This document shows positions 57,864 to 64,000 of a stretch of DNA of 64,000 nt, in pieces; positions within the stretch are counted from its first letter, which is position 1, and every line of letters begins with the position of its first letter. The notes under the pieces were generated by a model, which worked only from the letters and a program-made list of their open reading frames with translations, was not told the DNA's origin and searched no databases. Location of the stretch: NCBI RefSeq assembly GCF_026183675.1, contig NZ_JAPIVK010000011.1:59891-123890 (forward strand), given 5' to 3'. Position numbers and translations under genes: made by a program. The stretch comes from Microbulbifer halophilus (GTDB taxonomy: Bacteria > Pseudomonadota > Gammaproteobacteria > Pseudomonadales > Cellvibrionaceae).

Positions 57864-59114
57864 ATGGAAAACACAGCGCACGCTCTGCGAATCGATGGCC
57901 GGCGTCTCTGGGACAGCCTGATGGAAATGGCCCGGATCGGCGCCACCCCCGCCGGCGGCTGCAACCGCCAGGCCCTGACCGACGAGGACCGCGAGGGGCG
58001 CGATCTGTTTGTCGGCTGGTGCCGCGAGATCGGCTGCGAGATCCGTGTGGACCGGATGGGCAATATCTTTGTCCGCCGCCAGGGTGCCGACGCGGAACTG
58101 CCGCCGGTGGTAACCGGCTCGCACCTGGACACCCAGCCCACCGGGGGCAAGTTCGACGGCGTCTACGGCGTGCTCGCGGGCCTGGAGGTGCTGCGCACCC
58201 TGGAGGACAACGGCATACAGACAGAGGCGCCGCTGGAACTGGTGGTCTGGACCAACGAGGAGGGCGCCCGTTTCTCCCCGGCGATGATCGGCTCCGGTGT
58301 CTGGGCGGGGGAATTCAGTCTCGAATACGGCCACAACCGCGCCGACAAGGCGGGCAAGACCCTCGGCGCGGAGCTGGAGCGCATCGGTTACCTGGGCGAG
58401 GCGCCGGCGGAACCGCATCCGATCACCGCCGCCTTCGAGACCCATATCGAACAGGGCCCCATCCTGGAAATGCAGGATGAGGTGGTGGGCGTGGTCACCG
58501 GTGTGCAGGGCATCCGCTGGTACGACGTGACCTTCCACGGCACCCCCTGTCACGCGGGCCCCACACCCATGGCGGATAGGCGCGATCCGGTGCAGGCGCT
58601 GTCCCACCTGTGCGAGCGGCTCTACAGCGAAGTGAAGGCTTACTCGGACGACGCCCGCATGACCTGCGGCGACCTGCGCGCCGAACCGGGCAGCCGCAAC
58701 ACGGTGCCGGAGAAGGTGGTGCTGGCGCTGGACTTGCGCCACCCGGAACCGGAGGGCCTGGAGCACCTGCACCGCACCCTCTACCGACTGGCCGAGCAGG
58801 TCCAGGAGGCCACCGGCACGACCATCGATGTGCGCGAGGAGTGGCACTCGCCGCCGGTCCAGTTCGACCGGGGTTGTATCGAGGCGGTCGACGGCGCCGT
58901 CAAGGCGCTGGGCTACAGCCACCGCCAGATGGTTTCCGGTGCCGGCCACGATTCCGTCTATGTGTCCCGTGTCGCGCCGGTGTCGATGATCTTCGTCCCC
59001 TGCGCCGGCGGACTGTCCCACAACGAGAAGGAATCCGCCGAGCCGGATCACCTGGAAGCCGGCTGCAACGTGTTGTTGCACGCGATGCTGGAAAGGGCCG
59101 GCGTGGTTTCCTGA
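57864..59114 (+). CDS. Zn-dependent N-carbamoyl-amino-acid hydrolase (HyuC/AmaB family, M20)
   Basis: A 416-residue M20-family amidohydrolase that cleaves N-carbamoyl groups from amino acids or beta-ureido acids to give the amine, CO2 and ammonia. The metal and substrate motifs are GSHLDTQPTGGKFDGVYG, WTNEEGARFSPAMIGSG, FETHIEQGPILEMQ, CHAGPTPM and GAGHDSVYVSRVAPVSMIFVPCAGGLSHNEKE. The gene has a clear ATG and is followed by repeat DNA and a deiminase-like gene on the same strand. The pairing suggests that its substrate is a ureido acid made by that enzyme. Confidence 0.92.
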   Translation: MENTAHALRIDGRRLWDSLMEMARIGATPAGGCNRQALTDEDREGRDLFVGWCREIGCEIRVDRMGNIFVRRQGADAELPPVVTGSHLDTQPTGGKFDGVYGVLAGLEVLRTLEDNGIQTEAPLELVVWTNEEGARFSPAMIGSGVWAGEFSLEYGHNRADKAGKTLGAELERIGYLGEAPAEPHPITAAFETHIEQGPILEMQDEVVGVVTGVQGIRWYDVTFHGTPCHAGPTPMADRRDPVQALSHLCERLYSEVKAYSDDARMTCGDLRAEPGSRNTVPEKVVLALDLRHPEPEGLEHLHRTLYRLAEQVQEATGTTIDVREEWHSPPVQFDRGCIEAVDGAVKALGYSHRQMVSGAGHDSVYVSRVAPVSMIFVPCAGGLSHNEKESAEPDHLEAGCNVLLHAMLERAGVVS

Positions 59115-59120
59115 TCTGTC

Positions 59121-59208
59121 CCCCTCTCCCACCGGGAGAGGGGTTAGGGGAGAGGGGGCCTCGAACGGCGCCCTCTCCCCCGTCCCCTCTCCCAAGGGGA
59201 GAGGGGAG
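59121..59208. repeat. GC-rich REP-like palindrome pair
   Basis: CCCCTCTCCCACCGGGAGAG and CCCCTCTCCCAAGGGGAGAG are two palindromes of the dispersed family with a spacer of about 30 bases, within the gap between the carbamoylase and deiminase genes. Transcription of both genes as one operon would run through this. Confidence 0.65.
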
Positions 59209-59239
59209 CTACGCAATCAACCTTCCGGAACGATAAACA

Positions 59240-60163
59240 ATGACCGAATTCACCCTCAAACGCCGCCAAGACGAAGGCGGCACCGAGCCCCTGCGAGACT
59301 GGGGCATGGACTCCGAATACGGCCCGCTGCGCGATGTGCTGATCGGGCCCGTGGACAACTTCAGTTGGCGCACCGGCAATGCCAGTGCCCGCCGCGCCGA
59401 GCGCCTGGGAATGCAGTTCGACTATCGGGCGGCCGCCGCCCAGCACGCCGAGATGCTCGACGCCTATCGACACGCGGGCGTGAACACGCACCTGATTCCC
59501 GCAGACAGCAGCCTGCCGTACCAGATCTACGGCCGTGACTCCTCGGTGATGACCCCCTGGGGGCCCATCGTGACGCAGATGTACAGTCCCTGGCGCCGCG
59601 GCGAGTGGGCGCCGATCGTGAAGAAATATACGGAACTGGATATCCCCATCTACGATATCGTCACCGCCGGTTCCCTGGAGGGCGGCGACTTCATGGTGCT
59701 GGAACCCGGTGTGATCCTCTGCGGCTATTCCGGTGAGCGTACCAGCGAGGCCGGCTTCAGGCAGATGAAGGGCTGGATCGAGAAAGAGGGCTGGGAAGTC
59801 AAAGGCTACCCATTCGATCCCTTTTTCCTGCATATCGATGTGCTGGTGGCGATGCTGGCGGAAAAGCTTGCGGCCGTCTGCGTCGACGCCGTGGAGCCGG
59901 AGCTGGTGCAGTGGTTCAGGGACCGCAATATCGAAATCATCGATATTCCCTTCCCGCAGGTGCTGGAACTGGGCGTCAATGTAGTGGCGCTGGGCAACGA
60001 GAGCGTGATGCTGCCGAAGGCGAACCGGGACCTGGCGGAAAAGTGCCGCGCCCGGGGCCTGGAGGTGATCGACCCGGATATCTCCATGATCACCCCCGGC
60101 GGCGGTGGCGTACACTGCATGTGCCAGCCGCTGAGAAGAGATTCGGTCAGCAAGACTGGTTGA
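59240..60163 (+). CDS. Arginine deiminase/amidinotransferase-superfamily enzyme
   Basis: A 307-residue guanidine-modifying enzyme. Family motifs are YGRDSSVMTPWGPIV and EGGDFMVL (substrate carboxylate and guanidinium Asp/Glu), HIDVLVAML (catalytic His) and a C-terminal GGGGVHCMCQPL with the nucleophilic Cys. Members hydrolyse arginine, dimethylarginine, peptidyl-arginine or other guanidino compounds, or transfer amidino groups. Because a carbamoylase precedes it, I infer hydrolysis of a guanidino acid to a ureido acid, but substrate is untested. ATG start with weak ribosome site. Confidence 0.85.
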   Translation: MTEFTLKRRQDEGGTEPLRDWGMDSEYGPLRDVLIGPVDNFSWRTGNASARRAERLGMQFDYRAAAAQHAEMLDAYRHAGVNTHLIPADSSLPYQIYGRDSSVMTPWGPIVTQMYSPWRRGEWAPIVKKYTELDIPIYDIVTAGSLEGGDFMVLEPGVILCGYSGERTSEAGFRQMKGWIEKEGWEVKGYPFDPFFLHIDVLVAMLAEKLAAVCVDAVEPELVQWFRDRNIEIIDIPFPQVLELGVNVVALGNESVMLPKANRDLAEKCRARGLEVIDPDISMITPGGGGVHCMCQPLRRDSVSKTG

Positions 60164-60230
60164 TTCGGAACTCGCTCGCGGCACTGAGGTGGATATCATA
60201 TTGCATACCCATCGGTATGCACTTTCCTGC

Positions 60231-60269
60231 TCCCCTCTCCCTCTGGGAGAGGGGCTGGGGGAGAGGGCC
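60231..60269. repeat. REP-like palindrome
   Basis: TCCCCTCTCCCTCTGGGAGA followed by GGGGCTGGGGGAGAGGGC repeats the dispersed palindrome family between the deiminase and enoyl-CoA hydratase genes. Confidence 0.6.
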
Positions 60270-60286
60270 AGAGAACGGAGCCCCAG

Positions 60287-61066
60287 ATGAACAGTTCATG
60301 TCCCGAAATCCAGTCCAGTCTCTCGGACCGGATACTGGAAATCACCATCAATCGCCCCGATCGCAAGAACGCGCTCACCATGGCTATGTACACCGCCATG
60401 GCGGAATTGCTCGATGCCGCGGCCGCCGACTCCGCCGTGCGCACGGTGGTCATCTCCGGCGCCGGGGGAAGCTTTACGAGCGGCAACGACCTGACGGATT
60501 TCCTCGGTGGCTCCGCGTCCGGCGAGGAGTCGCCGGTGTTCCGGTTCATGCGGGCGCTGTACGATTTCCCGAAACCGGTAGTGGCCGCGATCAACGGCCC
60601 GGCCATCGGTATCGGCACCACCATGCTGCTGCACTGCGACATGTCCTACGCCGGCGAGGACGCCATCTTCCAGATGCCGTTCGTGGATCTGGGGCTCTGC
60701 CCGGAGTATGCGTCCAGCTATTTGCTGCCGCGCATCGCCGGCCACGCGAAGGCCTCGGAACTGTTGCTGTTGAGCAGGAAGTTCGACGCGCAGGAAGCGG
60801 TGTCCCTGGGTCTCTGCAACGCCGCCGTACCCGCCCATGAGGCCCTGGCCAGCGCCCGCGCAACCGCGGCGGAACTGGCGGCCAAGGCGCCGGAGGCGGT
60901 TCGCCTGAGCAAGGAGCTGCTGCGTCGCGGCACCCGCGACAGCGGTCTGCAGGTGATCCGCGAAGAGGCGGAGCATTTCCAGCAGCGCCTGGGATCGGAA
61001 GAGTTCAAGGAGGCGGCCACCGCCTTCATGGAAAAACGCCCCGCAGATTTTTCCCGTTTCGATTAG
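60287..61066 (+). CDS. Enoyl-CoA hydratase/isomerase family protein
   Basis: A 259-residue crotonase-fold enzyme. The oxyanion-hole segments SGAGGSFTSGNDLTDF and AAINGPAIGIGTTMLLHCDMSYAGEDAIFQMPFVDLGLCPEY are intact; the Glu usually found as the first catalytic acid is not clearly present, while the PEY region supplies Glu143-like. Many such members are isomerases or act on short acyl-CoAs. It follows the deiminase gene in the same direction; a shared role is possible but not shown. The gene overlaps the convergent zinc-ribbon gene at their stop codons. Confidence 0.88.
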   Translation: MNSSCPEIQSSLSDRILEITINRPDRKNALTMAMYTAMAELLDAAAADSAVRTVVISGAGGSFTSGNDLTDFLGGSASGEESPVFRFMRALYDFPKPVVAAINGPAIGIGTTMLLHCDMSYAGEDAIFQMPFVDLGLCPEYASSYLLPRIAGHAKASELLLLSRKFDAQEAVSLGLCNAAVPAHEALASARATAAELAAKAPEAVRLSKELLRRGTRDSGLQVIREEAEHFQQRLGSEEFKEAATAFMEKRPADFSRFD

Positions 61067-61299
61067 AAATCAAAAAGCTCGGTAATCAGGTTTCTCTTTC
61101 TCTTTTTGGTTTCTTCGGTCTGTTCCCGCGAGGTGGTTGTGGTTTCATTTGTCGGCGTTTCCTGCCGGGAGCGCTCGACAATCTTGTCCAGCTCGCCGCG
61201 GTCGAGCCAGATGCCGCGGCACTGCGGGCAGTAGTCGATTGCAATGCCGTTGCGGTCGGCCTTGAGCAGTCTGGCGTCATCACAGAAGGGGCACTCCAT
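61063..61299 (-). CDS. Small zinc-ribbon (zf-TFIIB) protein
   Basis: A 78-residue protein with the TFIIB-type zinc ribbon MECPFCDDARLLK ... DYCPQCRGIWLDRGELDKIVERS in residues 1-44 and a basic, Thr-rich tail (about 49-75) ending LITELFDF. This family (YjdM/YgaU-like zinc ribbons) is of unknown function. I start at the ATG that begins the ribbon; the frame extends 20 codons upstream with no ribosome site. It overlaps the enoyl-CoA hydratase stop by 4 bases on the other strand. Confidence 0.85.
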   Translation of the reverse strand: MECPFCDDARLLKADRNGIAIDYCPQCRGIWLDRGELDKIVERSRQETPTNETTTTSREQTEETKKRKRNLITELFDF

Positions 61300-61408
61300 G
61301 GCTTCCTCCGGTACAGTTGGCGTTGAGATTCCATTCCCTGCCCCTGTCGGTGCAGGCACTGGTACAAGCTTATACCAGGATTGCTGAGGCGGCCGATCCT
61401 CCGGACAG

Positions 61409-61726
61409 TCACAGTTTCACCGCAGTGCCGCTGACACTTACCATCATCATCGCGCCCTGGGCGCCGACCACCTCGTAGTCGATATCGATGCCGATAATGC
61501 CGTTGGCGCCGAGCTTGATCGCTTCCTGTTCCATATCCTCGAAGGCGATTTTCCGCGCCCGGCCCATTTCCTTTTCATAGGAACCGGAGCGGCCGCCGAC
61601 GATATCGCGGATGGAGCCGAAGATGTCCTTGAAGACATTGGCGCCGAGAATCGCCTCGCCCACCACCACGCCGAGATACTCCCTCACGGCCTTGCCTTCG
61701 ATGACGGAGGTGGTTGTCTTGAGCAT
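61409..61726 (-). CDS. YbjQ/UPF0145 heavy-metal-binding-domain protein
   Basis: A 105-residue protein of the YbjQ family ([54 protein letters not shown]), which forms pentamers with a beta-rich core; function unknown. The hallmark GSYEKEM and [16 protein letters not shown] segments are present. Located between the small zinc-ribbon gene and the M48 protease gene on the same strand; the spacing of about 110 bp to the latter is open to a shared transcript. Confidence 0.92.
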   Translation of the reverse strand: MLKTTTSVIEGKAVREYLGVVVGEAILGANVFKDIFGSIRDIVGGRSGSYEKEMGRARKIAFEDMEQEAIKLGANGIIGIDIDYEVVGAQGAMMMVSVSGTAVKL

Positions 61727-61807
61727 ACTGGATTCTTCCTGGTTGGCCGGAATGGTTTCGTTGGTAACCCAGGTTTCGGGGGCGGCTTCGCGAGCCGAGT
61801 CTCCAAC

Positions 61808-63274
61808 CTACTGCACTATCTTGATCCACTCGCCGGGTTTCGGCTCGCCGTGCGGGAAATAGTCGTTCAACAGGCGCAGTTGTTCCTCCGCGTATTCGCC
61901 GATATCCATGTGCCGGGCCAGGGAGGAGAAAGTGGTCTTGTCGTTGGCCCGGACATAGCGCACCCGCTTGATATCCGGTTTGACGATGTCGCTTTTACGC
62001 AGGGGACGGAAGCTGCGGATGCTGGTCATGAACAGGTTGTCGTACTCGTCGAGTTTTTCCGCATCGCCGATGGGCTTGTTGACCTTGCCTTCGAGAATAT
62101 ACTGGCGGCTGCCGTAGTAGATGACCGCCACGCGATCCGGGTTCGTCTCGCCGGCGGCGGGCAGCCTGCCGGTATGTCCGGCAAGCCGGTATTGGTTCAA
62201 CTCCTCGTCCTGTTCCAGTGCCCGCACACCGTAGACTTCCCGCAGCGTCATGTCTGCCGGCTGGTTGTTCTGGCGCTGGTCCACTTTCAGGGTAATGCTG
62301 GCGGAGCCGTCCGGCGCTGAGCCGACAATGGCACTGCGCTGGTTGTTCACCTCCCAGTCGTCCGGGAACAGCAGGGAAAAGCCCAGCCGTTTGTGGTTGT
62401 AGCGATTCTTGTCCGACTGGCGGGAATTCTGGCCGTAGACGATACCTTCGGTTTTCTCCCGGTAGTATTCCACCCTGGTGGCGTTGTCGCCCTCGGACAG
62501 GTCGCCGGCGGCCTCGATCACTTCCTGCAGCCGTATATCGTTGCGCGGGTGGGAGGAGAAGACACCGTGGTAGGTCTGTTGCTTTTTGCCCTCCACGCGG
62601 GCGCGGCGGCGGGCGAAGGTCTCCTGGTCCTTCAGCAGGGCGATCACATTGATCATCGACTGGGGATCGTAACCGGCGTTGTACATGTACTGGGCGCCGA
62701 AGCGGTCGGCTTCCAGCTCCATGTCGCGGCCGTAGCCCTTGACCGCGGCAGTGCTCCAGAGGTTGGCCACGTCGCCCACCACACCGCTGCCGGTCACCAG
62801 TACCGACAGCACCGAGGCGACGCCGGCGCCGGTGGCGGCGGTTTTCTGCCGCACCGCGTGCCGTGCGGTGATATGGCCTATCTCGTGGGCCAGTACCGCC
62901 GCCATTTCCGCCTCCGACTGCAGGTAGGTGAGCAGGCCGCGGTTGATATAGATATAGCCGCCGGGCAGGGCGAAGGCGTTGATGTCCTGGCTGTCGATGA
63001 TGGTGAAGTGGTAGTCGAGTTCCGGCCTGTCGCTGGCGGCGGCGATCTTCTGCCCCACGTGCTCCACATAGGTGTTCAATACCGGGTCCCGGTAGATGGG
63101 CGTGCTGTCCACCAGTTTCTGGTGCATCTCCCTGCCGATTTCCATTTCCTTCTCTTCCGACATCAGGACCAGGTCGGGCCGGTTGGTAGCCGGATTGAAG
63201 GCGCAGCCGGTGAAGACCGCGACCAGGGCGCTGATGACCATACTTTTAAAATAGTGGTTATTGAAATAGTGCAT
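61808..63274 (-). CDS. M48-family metalloprotease lipoprotein with C-terminal LysM-like tail
   Basis: A 488-residue periplasmic protease of the BepA/LoiP type. It has a lipobox (VFTGC, Cys24) and the zinc motif HEIGH (130-134) in AVLAHEIGHITARHAV with the third-ligand block ELEADRFGAQYMYNAGYDP. The first 250 residues form the peptidase domain; a middle beta-rich region follows, and the last 55 residues (RVRYVRANDKTTFSSLARHMDIGEYAEEQLRLLNDYFPHGEPKPGEWIKIVQ) look like a LysM-type peptidoglycan-binding fold. The likely role is quality control of outer-membrane proteins. The lipoprotein gene upstream is separated by 12 bases, so the two form an operon. Confidence 0.92.
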   Translation of the reverse strand: MHYFNNHYFKSMVISALVAVFTGCAFNPATNRPDLVLMSEEKEMEIGREMHQKLVDSTPIYRDPVLNTYVEHVGQKIAAASDRPELDYHFTIIDSQDINAFALPGGYIYINRGLLTYLQSEAEMAAVLAHEIGHITARHAVRQKTAATGAGVASVLSVLVTGSGVVGDVANLWSTAAVKGYGRDMELEADRFGAQYMYNAGYDPQSMINVIALLKDQETFARRRARVEGKKQQTYHGVFSSHPRNDIRLQEVIEAAGDLSEGDNATRVEYYREKTEGIVYGQNSRQSDKNRYNHKRLGFSLLFPDDWEVNNQRSAIVGSAPDGSASITLKVDQRQNNQPADMTLREVYGVRALEQDEELNQYRLAGHTGRLPAAGETNPDRVAVIYYGSRQYILEGKVNKPIGDAEKLDEYDNLFMTSIRSFRPLRKSDIVKPDIKRVRYVRANDKTTFSSLARHMDIGEYAEEQLRLLNDYFPHGEPKPGEWIKIVQ

Positions 63275-63286
63275 CGCTCTGTTCCC

Positions 63287-63955
63287 TCAAGACTTTGTAT
63301 TCACCGGTTGTCCCGGTATCAGAAACTGTTGCAGTTGTGCGGCCATGCCCTTGCAGGCGTTGTTCTGTACCCGCGCGATCAGCGGTATCGGCACCACGAT
63401 GGCGGGCATGTAGGAGGTGCCCTTGGCATCTGCGCTCATCTTGCCGGACAGCTCCCGGTCGCGGAAATCCCATACCGAGGCCTCGTAATCGGATTCCTTG
63501 TCCCAGGTGCCGAAACCGAAACAGCCCGCGCCGCCGGTACCGATGGAGCAGCCGATGGAGCCGGCGCTGGATGTGGTCTCGGTGGAGCCGTCGATCCAGA
63601 CGATATATTTCACTCCGTAAGTCTCCAGGCGCTCGCGCACCTGCGGGATTTTCATCAACTGGTCGAGGGACTTGAGGTGCATGGGTGCGGTGCGGGGCTC
63701 GAACCAGGGGTACATGGCGTCGACAAACTGCTTTTCCGGTATCACCCGGACGCCGCGATCGGGGTTGTCGAGGCGATCGCCGACGCAGTCGATCAGGTCC
63801 GGCTCCGTCTCGTACTCGCTGGAATGGCGGCGGCCGAGGATTACCACCGAGTCGCCTCTGGCCAGCTCGCCCTCACTGCGCCGGTACTCGTCGATGACCA
63901 CGGTGGTACAGCCGCTGATGGCGGCGAGGACCAGTACAAACACTATTCTGAACAC
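63287..63955 (-). CDS. Hypothetical lipoprotein co-transcribed with the M48 protease
   Basis: A 222-residue lipoprotein (AAISGC lipobox, Cys16) of no family that I recognise. It has an acidic N-terminal part (IDEYRRSEGELARGDSVVILGRR), a central Gly/Ser/Cys stretch (SSAGSIGCSIGTGGAGCFGFG, about 131-151) and a closing hydrophobic segment (YMPAIVVPIPLIARVQ). The start is GTG, 8 bases after AGGAGG. The 12-base gap to the protease gene implies co-expression, and a periplasmic adaptor role for the protease is possible. Confidence 0.8.
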   Translation of the reverse strand: MFRIVFVLVLAAISGCTTVVIDEYRRSEGELARGDSVVILGRRHSSEYETEPDLIDCVGDRLDNPDRGVRVIPEKQFVDAMYPWFEPRTAPMHLKSLDQLMKIPQVRERLETYGVKYIVWIDGSTETTSSAGSIGCSIGTGGAGCFGFGTWDKESDYEASVWDFRDRELSGKMSADAKGTSYMPAIVVPIPLIARVQNNACKGMAAQLQQFLIPGQPVNTKS

Positions 63956-63968
63956 GACAACCTCCTGG

Positions 63969-64000
63969 TTAGTCAGCCGTTTCTTCGGCTTCCTTCATCG
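63969..64000 (-). CDS. C-terminal end of a gene that continues past the window
   Basis: The last bases read on the minus strand as MKEAEETAD followed by TAA, an acidic end just before the AGGAGG site of the downstream lipoprotein gene. The stop codon to next start spacing (13 bases) fits an operon. Only ten codons are visible, so identity is unknown and the frame may be fortuitous. Confidence 0.35.
   Translation of the reverse strand, partial: MKEAEETAD

Overview
The window looks like a chromosomal segment of a free-living, GC-rich marine or sediment gammaproteobacterium. The guess is based on TonB-dependent receptors of the Cellvibrionales/Alteromonadales type, PhoX phosphatases and a beta-propeller phytase, an MvaT-like nucleoid protein, AceK, MgsA, KynA and a histone-H1-like AT-hook protein. 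A Microbulbifer-like genus is a plausible guess from gene content and GC-rich REP-type repeats, but there is no marker gene to prove it. I see no rRNA, tRNA, CRISPR array, prophage or IS transposase.

Layout. 0.1-5.3 kb: selO, then ppx and ppk diverging from a strong Pho-box-like site. 5.7-7.6 kb: a small accessory island whose genes sit between integron-type recombination sites (two attC-like sites are visible). It holds two unknown membrane-anchored proteins and a Tse2-like toxin with an overlapping small helical partner. 8.2-13.7 kb: TonB receptor, PhoX-family phosphatase and a secreted endonuclease/exonuclease/phosphatase-fold enzyme. 14.0-18.4 kb: a FecI/FecR/TonB-receptor signalling operon. 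18.5-19.4 kb: an imperfect 165-bp palindrome and a second, single integron-type cassette carrying a GFA-family gene. 19.5-29.9 kb: LysR regulator with a divergent clan-A-like glycoside hydrolase, lipoprotein, aceK, marC, a Kef-type antiporter, an MFS transporter, and a small ABM/NIPSNAP operon with a divergent ArsR-type regulator. 29.9-30.4 kb: a 97-bp-period tandem repeat. 30.5-37.2 kb: an organic-phosphate unit (PhoX, TonB receptor, phytase). 37.4-44.3 kb: mnmH, an anion transporter with a large charged insertion, a CBS protein, an MvaT-like regulator, cobB and ndh. 44.7-52.9 kb: a 1742-residue AsmA/DUF748-like envelope protein with twelve regularly spaced cysteine pairs, a short-type aconitase and a glycerate-kinase-like gene. 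53.0-56.7 kb: AT-hook protein, redoxin-like membrane protein, a hypothetical, mgsA and exbD. 57.0-61.1 kb: kynA, then a carbamoylase, a guanidino-group deiminase-like enzyme and an enoyl-CoA hydratase. 61.1-64.0 kb: zinc-ribbon protein, YbjQ, an M48 lipoprotein protease and a second lipoprotein.

Functional theme. Phosphorus handling recurs: polyphosphate synthesis and breakdown, two PhoX phosphatases, a phytase and adjacent TonB receptors, with candidate Pho boxes before ppk, the larger phoX and the phytase gene. The most unusual items are the integron-type cassettes sitting as isolated insertions without a visible integrase, the Tse2-like toxin pair inside one of them, and the paired-cysteine repeat architecture of the giant AsmA-like protein.
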